Source: Strongyloides papillosus
Taxonomy: Eukaryota > Nematoda > Chromadorea > Rhabditida > Strongyloididae
Direction: 5' to 3'
NCBI GenBank assembly: GCA_005656395.1
Contig: SRSI01000074.1
Span: 248,001-312,000, forward strand
DNA: 64,000 bases
Of the stretch, positions 37,510-48,898 are shown one piece after another; the first letter of the stretch is position 1, and every line of letters starts with the position of its first letter. A model generated the notes under the pieces. It was not told the DNA's origin. It made no database searches and worked only from the letters and a program-made list of their open reading frames with translations. The translations under genes were made by a program, and so were the position numbers.

Positions 37510-40500
37510 ATCAAAAATGTTAGCGTTATTATTTAGAGTTAACAAAAAATTTCTAGAAAATATACAAATAAAATAAAAAAATAATTTTCTCCTTTAAATA
37601 TAATCTAAAAAGAAAAAATGACTAGAATTTGAATTCATAATAAACACCATGAAGTTAATTAAACAAGCATAGTAAAATATTATGAAAATACTAAATATAC
37701 GGAAAACAAAAATATATATAAATAACACTTCTCTTGCATATTCAATAACTTATCCCCTGCCTTTCCGAAGTTAAAACTACAGAAGATATTGTGCATCTTA
37801 ATTATTTGTATTAGCTAAATGATAAAATTGTAAATTTATTATTCATAAGAAAAATAAACTAATAAAAGGAACAAAGTGGTCTATAAAACACTTATTAAAT
37901 GGCAGAAGTATATACATTTTATATCGTTTAGTGAGGCAAAAATAAACAAAATAATAGAAATAATAAAAAATATACTTAATCCAGGTTCAATATTTAATTA
38001 TTTACTACTAATTTTACTAACATTTCTATCGATTATACATTCAAGAAATTTATGTAAAGATTTAATAGAAAATTAGTCATAAGTCCAATCTGTAAATAGA
38101 ATAATTCAATATTCTTGTTCGCATTTGCATCCTTAATTAGTTATACAAGTAGAAGTATACAAAAATAAATGATGGCCTTGTTTATAGATATAAATCCTCA
38201 AATTTAAATGAAATAATATATTTAGTATGTAAAAAAAATATAGTGAATATAAAAAATTTTAAATGTACTTTTTAAAATAATATATTCTATATATAAAATT
38301 TAACAAAATATCTTGAAACTAAATATAAGCATTATATCAATAAGACATATTTTTAATGCAATTTTTTTATTAAACTCAATTAAAATAAAAAGTAGAGTTA
38401 TAAAATTTACTAAAAAAAATCCTAGAAAATAGATATGCTAAACAGGATAATAAGCAAAAGTTATTAACAAGATTATTAATTACATGGTAGAGATAAAAGA
38501 GAAGCAATTATAAGCTTATCTCAATAAAACAAGTGATAAGGACTACAGTAGATTTAAGTAAAAAAAATAAATATTCTAAAGTATAAATTAATATAAAGAG
38601 CTATTAATAACAATAAAGGATCACAAAAACAATTATTTTAAAACTTGTTTACAACATAACATTGTTATAATTTTAAAATATATAGTGAAACTTTGAAGTA
38701 CCAGTAAAAATGGCATTTAATTACCATCATAAGACTTTTTCAGGCATATCTATTATTTTCTTAACATAACGTCTTATCTATAAATGATTAACAAAAGCTT
38801 TATAGAACTCTAACTACTGGCAGAAGTACAAATGTATTGGTAGAAAATATCTTGAAGAGAAACATATTTGTCCATGCATAATGTTAAAGTAGATAAGATG
38901 ACACAAACAAAATTTGGTATAGGACATTTTGTCCATTAACTACATAAAGTGAAGCCTTGCGGGAGAGTTTTAGTAAGTGCTAGATATTTAGTCATAGATT
39001 ATCAAAAGTGAATAAATTTGGTAAGACAATACACATTGACTTGGGGTAAATGAAAAAAATTAATTAAAAGATGAATTAATGGCATTATTAATTAAAATTA
39101 TAGCTTGTGTTTTAAGTAAATTAATTAAAATAAGATGGGTATAACTTATTATAATAAACAATATGAAACTTAATCATGAGATTGTATCATTTAATTAAAT
39201 ATTATATATTCCAATGAAAATGTTTAGCCACAATTTTCTAACCATTTTCATTTTAATTTCCTAGATAATAATTATACTATTTTTTATACTAAAATATAAA
39301 TATGGTATTAAAATTTATTTATATTAAAACACTTTAGTTAAATAAAATTCATTAGATTAAATATCAATTATATTATATCACTGTATTCTTGTCAACAATA
39401 TAATTAGTCAATACTATTTTTCTGATATTATTTGAAATTGATACTAATTAGAAATTTTATATACTCGAATGATATGGAAAAAAAACTTTATTGAGAATAG
39501 CTATAATTTAAAATTATAAGATAAAACATTATAAAACTAAATACATTTATGAGTTAAAAATTGAAGATACTTTATTAATTTTAGTATTTTTATGTCATCC
39601 AAAACATTCAATAAAATAAAAAAATTTGAAGGAAAATGAAATGCATTTTTAAATGAAATGTGATAATGAAATGATATGGTAGTTAAAATTTGAATACATC
39701 AAATAAGAAATATTATAAGGCATATAGTTATATTCGGAAGTTTGGAATAAGACACTTTCTCAAAATAATATAGGTATTTTATACTCCATATAAACATTAT
39801 TTATACAATTTACTATAAAATTATTAAACTTATCTTACATACTGAGGAAAGGATATTAAATAAAATATGCCAATATTATTTAAATATAAGAATGTTGGAG
39901 GATGAAAATGTGGATAATATTTTTTAAGAATATAGCTAAAGGATATATACATATATAAATATTTAAAAAAAAACGTTTAAAGATGAGAGTTTTAAAAATA
40001 TTTATAAGAACTACCTATTAACATAAATGCAAATAACTATTTACTTTTAAAAATGACAATGAAGTAAAAAAACTAATACAATAACTTTTTTTAATAAAAC
40101 ATTACTTTTAATGATTAATAATACTAACCACATGTGAAAATAGTATTAAGTAAAATTGTTCAATTTATCAATATACACATTGTGGGAAATTTTAGAAAAA
40201 TTAAACAGAAGTAATGTAAACATTTTTGTTTAACTACAATATATAAATATTCCTTAATAATATATAAAATATAGATATAATATTAAAAGTAATTTCTCAC
40301 TCAAATAAATCTAAACACAGTGTTCCTAAACAAAGATATTTTAATATAAAATTTTTAAAAGAAAATAATTAAAATAGTTTTTTCATAAATAAAAAAATAT
40401 CTAATAATTTAAGAGTATGTATGTAATTATAAATGAAGCCATCATTATTTAGGATAACCTTCTATCAAAGATCGATCGCCTCTGTTTTATATCATAACAC

Positions 40501-40985
40501 CAGCCTGAGTCAGTCTTCTGCAAACTACTATGTTAAAGTAGATTACGTTGTAATTTGGAACTTTACACAGGTACATTGTAATATTAAAATATAAAAGAGG
40601 GAAAGTTAAATGTTAAAATACCTGCCACCTGTTTAAGCTGCTAACAGCTTTAATTGTACTGATAAATATTGTATTTATTGTTTTCTTTTAATTTGAATAA
40701 TCTTTAATATATAATAAAATACAAAATATCGTTTCAAAACAAAAGTGATTAATTATGTTCATATATCATATATTTGATAAAATATTCTTTTTATTTATAC
40801 GTTTGCAATAGTTTTTTTTTTAAATTTTACTTTTTTTTTTTAAATAAACGTATAAAGTATCTTTATTTTGTTAGCTTTATTAATTTTAAAGGTTTTATTA
40901 ACCATCTTTCAAAATTTACGTTTTATAATGATAAGCAAAAAATTTTTAAAACTAATATTTGATTTTATAATGATATTATATATAT
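37510..40985. other. Intergenic, AT-rich, upstream of lin-10
   Basis: Nearly 3.5 kb of AT-rich sequence between lin-10 and the half-granulin gene. Apart from the island at 40440-40665 it contains only noise-like frames (for example 37876-38076). Confidence 0.45.
40440..40665 (-). other. GC-elevated island: orphan exon or enhancer
   Basis: This stretch is clearly less AT-rich than its surroundings. On the minus strand an ATG-to-stop frame runs from 40575 to about 40486, ending VVCRRLTQAGVMI. Reading from an acceptor-like GTTAG, a 19 base mini-exon with donor GCAG/GTATTT could also join this frame in phase. It also contains a TGACTCA (AP-1-like) site, CAGGTG/CACCTG E-boxes, GATCGATC and a perfect AAGCTG-CTAA-CAGCTT hairpin. 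The sequence alone does not tell whether it is coding or regulatory. Confidence 0.35.
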
Positions 40986-41258
40986 TTACAATCTTTGAAA
41001 TTTTCGAATATAGTAATTTTCTTTTTTACAACAACTTAGCCTTCCTTTTTTATCAGCACAACAAGCATAATTTGGATCACATAATTTATCCACACCACAT
41101 ACTAAACGCTTTAGGGAGTATGCTCTTCTCAGATGATGAATCCTGCCTGTAGCTAAAATTTCATCTTTGTAGTTGTATATTGTGACCGGTATCAAAGCCG
41201 AATTCGAGATACTTATTAAGATAATCTTTACAATAAAAACCAAAAATAGAAGATTCAT
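40986..41258 (-). CDS. Secreted half-granulin-like Cys-rich peptide
   Basis: Single-exon protein of 90 aa. The N-terminal 20 or so residues (MNLLFLVFIVKIILISISNS) form a signal peptide. The mature part has six cysteines in the pattern C-x5-C-x5-CC-x8-CC (VCGVDKLCDPNYACCADKKG..SCC), identical in spacing to the N-terminal half of a granulin/epithelin module; the second half is absent. A dibasic-rich segment (HHLRRAYSLKR) before the cysteines could be a processing site. Probably a secreted peptide; function unknown. The frame is complete, so truncation to half a granulin looks intended rather than broken. Confidence 0.7.
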   Translation of the reverse strand: MNLLFLVFIVKIILISISNSALIPVTIYNYKDEILATGRIHHLRRAYSLKRLVCGVDKLCDPNYACCADKKGRLSCCKKENYYIRKFQRL

Positions 41259-41737
41259 TGTATTTCGTATAAATATTTCTTTTCACCAACATTAAAAAAT
41301 TACGTGTAAAATAATTTAATATAACTTTTTTCTTAAAGGCATAGTTTCATTCTGATATTTTTTACTAAATATACCCTTAAATACGTCAAAACAACTCATC
41401 GATGTCTGAAATCCGAAGCAAACATTATTTAAAATTAATATATAATGTGAAAAATATTAAAAAACAAAACAATAATAACAATTGATGTCAATACTAATCT
41501 TTGGCTTTCTTTGAAATACTATCAGAATAGTTTAACTTCATGTTGACCAAAGATTTAATACCAACGACATAGTAATTATTTCTATAACACATGTTGAAAA
41601 CAACTTTACAACCCACTCTAAGATTTATGAAGTAAACTAATATGTTTATTAAAAAAGTCAGATAAACAATATTCTAAAGGTCAAACTATAAAACAAACAA
41701 CAAAAAGTAAAAAAAAAGTATTCTCAGTAAAATTCAA
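41259..41737. other. Intergenic, 0.5 kb
   Basis: AT-rich; promoter of the half-granulin gene and 3' end of the URB1-like gene. Nothing else recognised. Confidence 0.45.
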
Positions 41738-43247
41738 TTAATTAACCCAATTTTCATTTAACAACTCTTCTAGTTGTTCTGGTTTTGAGTTGTCCAATTT
41801 AGCTGAACCATCTTTCAAGGAGTTTAATTGTTGACTAAACGCATGTTTGAATCTTTCTAAAATAATAGGGCCAACAAATTTTAACGATTGAGATAAATAT
41901 AACATTTTTTCATTACTAATTTCAGCTTTTTCTTTATTCTTCTCCTCTTGAATATAATTTTTGAAAGATGAACAGATTTTAAAATAAATACGTGATAAAA
42001 AACAACACTCCCAATTTGATGTTTTATCGTTAACAATAACTTGTATTATCCATGCGTGAATATTATATCTACTAATGAGTATCAAAGAACATTCATAATT
42101 ACTGATAATATTGTTAATAAGGATTAATATATGTTTTCTTACAGGAATAGTAGAAATATCAGAACTATATAGTGAAAGACATGCCTTAAACCCTCCAATA
42201 CGTTCAAGAATGTGGAAATCTTCAGATTCAATAATGGAGACCGATAGAAGTTCTAACATCCATTCAGTTTCGACATTAGGTTTATCGGCAGGACAACTTT
42301 CAAGCATAGTATAAAATTGTATAGGTTGTGTAAAAGAAATTGTCGGTGAACTGATAACACAATTAGCTATCCGAGAAAATACTGCAGATGTTGGATCATA
42401 CAATTCATTTGAAGCTTTAGCAAAGAAATATGAAATTATGTGAGGTACTTTTTGGTTTACTGATGTAACACTCTCTTTGAACAGTCTTATTAGTTGCTGA
42501 ACTAACCTTTTTGTTTCAAACTTATCGCTAGTTAAATTATTTGAATGCGCAAAAAACCTTTGAAGGCAGACATATCCTAGTCCACGTAAATCTTCATCCT
42601 CTAAAGAGGTTGCTGAAAATAAATAAGCCAAACAATTTGAAGAAATGAAGGCCTTGCAATTTAAATCTGTTCCTGGTTCCAGCATAGTGCAAAACATACG
42701 CAATAAAAATCGAGGATCATATACATGATGTTGGACATTTTCAGATAACAGTGAAACGGTAGATAAAGTTTTAATTGAAAAATTCATGCGATCCCTATCA
42801 AGCTGTGAAATTGCTTGAGAAAACGTTTGACGCTGATGAAGAATACTTCCTAACTTCTGCAAATTTTCGTAATAATCTTTTGCTTTCTCCCCAATTGAGA
42901 ATGGCATAAATATAGACAATGAAATATTATAGTTTTCTTCTAATTTTTTTAAAATATCATATATGTATTTATCTTTTTTTGATAAACTACCATTGTAATT
43001 ACAAAGAAGAAGCGGAATAAAATCTAATCCTTTACAAACATTTATAATATCGTTTCTTTCTTCCGTCTGGAAAATTTATTAATGAATCCTAGGAAACTAT
43101 AAAACTTACATCATCTATATGCTTATTAACATATTTCCATATCTTTTTAATGATTTTTGTGTTGTCACGAAATTCATTGATTAATCTCAACTTTAATTTT
43201 GTAAATTCGGAATGATTTATAGTACCATCTTCATCTGAATCAGACAT
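41738..43247 (-). CDS. URB1/Npa1 C-terminal-domain protein (ribosome biogenesis)
   Basis: 488 aa; exons (minus) are 43247-43110 and 43066-41738. The protein matches the C-terminal domain of URB1 (nucleolar pre-ribosomal-associated protein 1), a factor of early 60S assembly: IPLLLCNYNGSLSKKDKYI then SLSIFMPFSIGEKAKDYYE correspond to the URB1 segment LLALYGATLSPTD..FQPFLWG, and HHVYDPRFLLRMFCTMLEPG with CKAFISSNCLAYLFSATSLE to the YDPxFLLPLFSHLL..FVESGALGL region. Full-length URB1 is over 1500 aa in fungi and animals, so only the last third is encoded here. The ATG gives an acidic start (MSDSDEDGTINHSEF). Either the nematode gene has been shortened or the rest is encoded elsewhere. Confidence 0.75.
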
Positions 43248-43572
43248 AACCACTTCGCTCAAATAAAATTAAAAAATCTTTTTAAATTAAGTAATACTTC
43301 TCCAAAGTGATAAAATCTCTGTAGGATGCAAGTATTGGATACATTTAACAAGTAAACAGTAAATAATTTTCCCACCGTAGATTATTTATTTATTGAATTA
43401 AAAAACCTCATCACCATTAAACTCAAAATAAAAGTACCAAGAAAGTAATAAACCTAAACATTAAAGAACACAAACTGTGTAATAATTTATAAAAGGGAAA
43501 TTCTTTGGAGCCATTTGAAAAACATTAAATTTTACAAGTTTATAACATCTCAAATAGTAATAACTAAAGTAT
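43248..43572. other. Spacer between TFIIE-alpha and the URB1-like gene
   Basis: 325 bp between two minus-strand genes. AT-rich; no feature recognised. Confidence 0.45.
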
Positions 43573-44769
43573 TTATATGACAGTAAAACTAGTAGGGCAA
43601 AAATATATATCCGGTTTTTTGTATTCCTCTTCTTCATCATCAGACATGTATTCGAAATAATTGAAAGCTTGTTTTCTTTCTGCAAACATTGCATCATATT
43701 CCCGTTGAAGTCTTGGTTCATCTCGAAGTGTCATCTCGGTTTCTTTTGACATCCTTCGCACCTCAACCTTTGAATCGTCTTCTCCAAGAACCTTGCGTAA
43801 ATACTCTTTTGTGTCTATTTTATCGTTACTTAAAGCTGAAAACTTCGAGGTTTCAGATCCATTTAGATTGATATTTGTATTGTTCATTGAATATTCAGTA
43901 TTTCCATTCTCAATTGTGTTATGTGTTAACCAAGGAACCGCTGTTTTTGGTTTATTGGCAGTCTCAACCTCACCGCTATCAAAATTAATACTGACATCTT
44001 TACCAACCATATCAGATCTCTTGTTGTCACCTTTACTAAAACTCTTAGCTCCAGGTGCAATAATAGGCTTATCATCAACCACCTCAATAGTTTCTTTTAC
44101 ATCTGGAATAGGTGGATCTAGCAATTGCGGGGCAAAGCGAATATTTTCAAGTTTAGAAATTAATTTAAATATACCCTCCATTTGGGAGTTAAACTTCGCC
44201 ATAGAATTAGCTGTAGAATTGTTTTCGCTATTTCTATCGTCGATTTCATTAACTTCACCTCCGCAACGCCAACAAGTCAATAAATCTGAACCAGGCTGCG
44301 CAAGCTGCATAATATCCATGGTATCATAAGATGTATCACATTTACCACATTTGAAATATGCTTTGGAAGCTTCTTTTTTACCTAGACTTTCTATTTTTTG
44401 ACGCATGTGATCGAGTTTATATTTTGTAACATTTAGTAAAGCACGATAGTTAACAAACATATAATAAACTTTTTTTGCACGATTACTCTCTTCACTTGTG
44501 GTGGAAGTGCATTTTTCTTTAACAATTTTATCATCTTTTAGTGCCTGTAGGAGTGTTTTCATTGTTTTTGTATCAATTTTCATTTTAACCCTTAATGCCT
44601 CTTCATTAATGATTGTATTATTAATAATTAACTGTAAAGCAAGAAAACTAACTGGTTCATAAAACAACTTCCCAATTATTGATGTTAAATCTTTCAAAAC
44701 CTGTGGAATTTCATGAACCATTTCAGCATTTTCGTCATACTCTTCAACTTTAGATATACTTCCACTCAT
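43573..44769 (-). CDS. gtf-2E1: Transcription initiation factor TFIIE subunit alpha
   Basis: General RNA polymerase II factor that recruits and regulates TFIIH, nuclear. A single exon gives 398 aa. The N-terminal winged helix (VHEIPQVLKDLTSIIGKLF..EEALRVKMKIDTKTMKTLLQAL) is followed by VYYMFVNYRALLNVTKYKLDHMR and the zinc ribbon YFKCGKCDTSYDTMDIMQL..LTCWRCGGEVNE with two CxxC pairs. The C-terminal half is acidic and low complexity, ending near YFEYMSDDEEEEYKKPDIY. Length is close to human GTF2E1 (439 aa). It is transcribed divergently from the gene at 45072. Confidence 0.93.
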   Translation of the reverse strand: MSGSISKVEEYDENAEMVHEIPQVLKDLTSIIGKLFYEPVSFLALQLIINNTIINEEALRVKMKIDTKTMKTLLQALKDDKIVKEKCTSTTSEESNRAKKVYYMFVNYRALLNVTKYKLDHMRQKIESLGKKEASKAYFKCGKCDTSYDTMDIMQLAQPGSDLLTCWRCGGEVNEIDDRNSENNSTANSMAKFNSQMEGIFKLISKLENIRFAPQLLDPPIPDVKETIEVVDDKPIIAPGAKSFSKGDNKRSDMVGKDVSINFDSGEVETANKPKTAVPWLTHNTIENGNTEYSMNNTNINLNGSETSKFSALSNDKIDTKEYLRKVLGEDDSKVEVRRMSKETEMTLRDEPRLQREYDAMFAERKQAFNYFEYMSDDEEEEYKKPDIYFCPTSFTVI

Positions 44770-45071
44770 AATTATCTTCTTTTATATAAAATATTAAAAA
44801 TTAGAAATAATTATCATACAACCATTTATTATATAATAAATTAAGTAACGTTGTTCAAATACTTTAAAAAAAGTAGGAAACCGGGGCAATGTCGCAAGAA
44901 GAAGTAATATATGCTTCCTTCCAAATTGTTTACTCCGCTGGTTTCATTTATCTTGAGAGGAAATAGACAATGTTTGATTGACCGCCAAATAATTATATCC
45001 TTATTCATTACCATTAAAATCTATTGTATTTGTTTGTATTACCTAGAGATCTAAATATAAAAAAACTAATA
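44770..45071. promoter_or_regulatory. Divergent promoter, TFIIE-alpha / repeat protein
   Basis: 302 bp between two outward-facing start codons, so both promoters must lie here or overlap. The segment ACCGCCAAA at 44981-44989 (TTTGGCGGT on the other strand) resembles an E2F site, but this is a single weak match. Confidence 0.4.
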
Positions 45072-45977
45072 ATGGACGACCGCGAGGAAAAGATTAAACG
45101 ACTGAAGGAAGCCAGATCAAAATACTCGTATGTATAACGTTTACTTTTTTACTGATATATTTTAGTGATTTAACACGATTAAAATTAAATAAAACGACAT
45201 CTTCAAGAGAGTTTAGTCTCGGTCAAGTCCGAAAAGTTGAAAATAATTTTAAACCTTTACAAGAAAATTATAAAAAAATTTTGGAAAACAAACCTGAATG
45301 TACCACTCCAGTATCTCAACGTTTTTCATTGAGACCAAAGCAGTCAATCATAGCTATGAAAGTGACAAGTACCGTTCCCTCAAAAGGAAAGATTGAAAAT
45401 ATTGAAAATGTAACAGTTACTGATGCAGGAAAGAAGCGAGCTATGGAATTGTTAGAAACGGTAGCTAGAAGGAATAACTTATCATCAGATGTTAAGAGTT
45501 CTCCGACAAAGTGCCTAAATAGTAATTGTAAGGAACAATTGCTATTAAATAATGTGGAGAAAGAAACAAAAGAAAATGTGAGGAATTTCTCGTATGTTTG
45601 ATCCCATCTATTTATTGTAAATTGATTTTTATAGAGTTATTGAAGAAAAAGTGGTTGCTGATGAAGTCACGGACACCATTAAAAAAGCAAAATCAAGTAG
45701 AAGAGTTTGCTTTGCTGATGATTCTACTACTTTAACATATAACTATAATGAAACACTAACAGAAGATTTTGTTTGTGAAACACCAATATCAAGTAAATTT
45801 TCGAGACAGCCAAGACAATCAATTTTTGGTGTCAAACAACAAAAAAGTACAAATCTACCTTCCACAACAAGGTCGATTGATAGTATTCCTGTAACGGAAG
45901 AAGGAAGAAAAAAAGCTATGGAACATCTATATAGATTAATTGAGACAAGTTGTTCTCGTAATCGAACAAATGTATAA
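45072..45977 (+). CDS. Unrecognised basic protein with internal duplication and PP1-docking motif
   Basis: 274 aa; exons are 45072-45127, 45166-45591 and 45635-45977 with 38 and 43 bp introns in phase. No family was recognised. The protein contains a duplicated module of about 57 residues: CTTPVSQRFSLRPKQSI..VTDAGKKRAMELL (from residue 63) and CETPISSKFSRQPRQSI..VTEEGRKKAMEHL (from residue 208). Between them RRVCFADD at 183-190 fits the RVxF docking consensus for protein phosphatase 1. The start MDDREEKIKRLKEARSKYS is helical and charged. Basic, Ser/Thr-rich and largely disordered, it looks like a nuclear or chromosomal regulatory protein (inference). Confidence 0.8.
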
Positions 45978-46742
45978 CACAGTTATTGGTAGATTTTGAT
46001 TTCAACCGGTTAACTAAATATAAAATTACTTTTCTGGATGTCGTGCGATTAAAAACTGCCTAGTTGCTTTTTGGTTTATTCCTGTTGAAATTTTTCTTGT
46101 AATTTATTTAATTAAAAAATTCGGATTGTATGATAATAAATTTAGTTATGATAGTATCTTAATTTAGAGGTTACGTATAAGGTTTTTGCTTTATTTGAGG
46201 ATGAAGGAAATCAAATATATTTCGTGAAGTTCGCAAGTGACATAAAAAAACCTGAAGAAGAAATAGTACAAGAAAGCAAATAATTGTGACAAATTAAGAA
46301 ATGGTTTTTTTGTAGAATAGTAAAGAAATAAATAACATATTTTACAATCATTTCTTTTTTTTCAACGTAAACTGTAAATATGCAGGTTTTTCTTACATCA
46401 ATACTTGTTTTTTAATTTTAACTTTTATTTACTAGAAATATAAATTGAAGTACAATGATTTACAATACACAAAATAGACTCTCCCATCACCGATAATACA
46501 AAAACATTGAAATAAACAAAAAATCTACGGGATAAATATTTTTTTACATTGAATAAAAATATTAGTTAATAATTACAAAGAGCATCGTTTCGTCTTTAAC
46601 CAATAACATAAAAGTAAATTACAACATGGTAAGACTGACAAATATTTTAAAAAAGTTAAATTATGAATTAAACTGAAGAATAGTAAGTCCAAAATTCGTT
46701 ATAAATAAATGAAACTGATTAAATTACCCTATGTAAACTATT
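45978..46742. other. Intergenic with an orphan coding-like segment
   Basis: The stretch lies between a plus-strand gene and csn-3 (minus). Most of it is AT-rich; 46025-46283 looks partly protein-coding on the plus strand. Confidence 0.4.
46170..46283 (+). CDS. Candidate terminal exon of a small gene
   Basis: Open frame of 37 codons to TAA reading VTYKVFALFEDEGNQIYFVK and ending KKPEEEIVQESK; composition is protein-like and unlike AT noise. An acceptor-like TTTAG precedes it at 46167. In the same overall direction a frame around 46075-46112 reads VAFWFIPVEIFL and could join in phase through a donor GTAATT at about 46113 using the AG at 46169; a possible first exon starts at the ATG at 45970, which overlaps the end of the upstream gene. 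The full model would be a small one-TM protein, but each junction is weak. Confidence 0.3.
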   Translation, partial: VTYKVFALFEDEGNQIYFVKFASDIKKPEEEIVQESK

Positions 46743-48117
46743 TCATTCCTCTGTACAAGCAATAATTTCCAAAGAATTATTGTCAAACTTCCCATCAACA
46801 AAACGATTTTCATTACTAAAGTTGGTAAACAGGAGATCTTTTAATTTATTTAATCGCTTTTGTGCAACCTCAATTTCGCTGCATAAATGGTAGACAGATG
46901 ATGTATCTATTTCTTCCTTATCAATAAATGTTACTATTCTATTATCGGATATAGAAACATTAATTAATTTCTCATCAACTAAATCACTTAAATATTTATG
47001 TATATTAATTGTATCAGGGACAAAAGACTTTCTCATCAAATCATCAATCGTCATCTTATCGTAGACTTTGGCAAATTTTATAACTGATTGTTTCACGACA
47101 AGTTCTTTGATTAGTAGGAGATACTCACAATTCTCCTTATTTTCATCATCTAATTTCTTACTTAATGTACTGATGGTTGTCGAAAAATTTGAAAATGTAT
47201 TATTATCAATAGCCAAACCGTTTTTAAAAATTTTGTGAATTGAAACATAATCAGCGGAGTAAATGTTAAAATTCCTTATTGTTTCATTTGGCAAAATAAC
47301 ATTCATTAATGGTGATCTTTGAAAAGCTAAAATTCCGGATAAAATATATCTTTTGATGGAAGAATAGAATATATCATTTGTTATGTTAGGTACTTTATTG
47401 CAGATATGAATTACGGATTCATAGCAGACAAAAGCATCGACATATCTCTTTTCTTTCATTAATGCATTCCCAGAATAATAGAAGTAAGATATTAATGAGG
47501 CAGGGTTAATGGCGGGTTGTGGTTTTTTAAACTTTGTCATAAATTTTTCATTTAATAATTGGTAGTCGTCCAAAATAATATATTTCAAAGTGTCCGTTAT
47601 ATTATTATCTTTGGCATAAAGTTTCATTAAAATAGTATGGAAACTCGTAACAACATTAGTATTTCCATTTTGCAATAGACTAATAATACTTTTACATAAA
47701 TTTTTAGCAGTATCCTCATCATTAGAATTCACCAAACGAGTTATAATATTCCTCCCTACACCGTCAAGAATGTCAAATATTTGCCTTGCTTCAGAAGGGT
47801 CAGTATCACTGATAAGTTTCATAATCATCGAAATATCAATGAGAGACTTAATAGGACGATTATCATTAAACTTCCTCAAATACACTGATAATATGTACCA
47901 GAGAAAAATATTATTAGTGCGTGTATTTGATTCATTTATAAAATTCACAATAGCATCTTTTGACATCTGTACAACAATATTATTACAGTATTCATGAAGT
48001 TTCATAACATAATTCGGAAAATCAACTTTTAAGACGGTAAATAATATTAAATTTACAAAACTTACGATCTCCTCTTTCTTTTATGTTTTCGTAGGTCGTT
48101 GATACTAAAGCAGCCAT
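46743..48117 (-). CDS. csn-3: COP9 signalosome subunit 3 (CSN3)
   Basis: Subunit of the COP9 signalosome, which removes NEDD8 from cullins. Exons (minus) are 48117-48066 and 48025-46743, total 444 aa (human 423). The short first exon MAALVSTTYENIKERGD joins in phase to LDFPNYVMKLHEYCNN. The best match is ASLISYFYYSGNALMKEKRY then DAFVCYESVI, corresponding to CSN3 [30 protein letters not shown]. The C-terminal PCI domain includes VYDKMTIDDLMRKSFVPD..YLSDLVDEKLINVSISDNR. Sequence is diverged, as is usual for worm signalosome subunits, but the order of motifs agrees along the whole length. Confidence 0.8.
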
Positions 48118-48898
48118 AGATAAAAAGTATATATATCACAATGAATTAAGTTTTTAATCAAAATTTACCAGTAACAAAATTACGTGGGAAAGGGTTACCA
48201 AGATTCGTTGTAGGAGGATTATGAGAATAAAAAAACCATGTCTAAAAACTGCCATTGTGCAGGAAATAAAAAACTGAAAAAAACTATGTATTTGACGTCT
48301 ATTTAATTTACAAAAACGAGAAATTTATCTACCATAAGTTGTTTAGTTGTTTAACTATATTTTATTTTATTGTTGAAAAAAGTTTACTGCAATTGCGAAA
48401 GAAACATTCTAATTACTTTAAAATTAATATGTTTGTGTACATTTTAAATGTATATAAAAAAATGATAAAAAACAACATACACATTCTAATAAATACTTTA
48501 TCAGTGGTGAAATTATTTGCAACTGACGACTTTGACTTATTCGTCATATATGTTTTATAAACAAACAATGTTAAAATTAATACATAAAAATCATGTTTGA
48601 ATATTGTACTGTATATTTTTTTCTTTTTGAAAAAGGTTAATTCATTTAAAAGTTGCAAAAAATTTACCGATATAATAGAAAGAATTTATTATAATGTATT
48701 TTCCAAGAAGCAAATATAAATTTTTAGTTCTAAAAGAAGAATAAAAGGTAGATAATATTTTGAAAAAAATTTCTAACGTTAATGTATGATTATGTACTTA
48801 TTGAAAAATAAATATTTATTAAATCTTATTCTACGAATAAATTTTTTCATTCATGTTCACACTCCGGATAGAATCTAAGTGATCGTGTTATTAGTCTG
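48118..48898. other. Intergenic, 0.8 kb
   Basis: Promoter of csn-3 and 3' end of the SOD gene. Overlapping frames on both strands at 48339-48658 are noise-like. Confidence 0.45.

Noticed and set aside
44981..44989. E2F-like TTTGGCGGT site in the divergent promoter
   Set aside because: A single short match without a second site or positional evidence; kept only as a note in the promoter entry.
48339..48658. Overlapping open frames on both strands
   Set aside because: Composition is AT noise (Lys, Asn, Ile, Phe) with no domain, signal or splice support.
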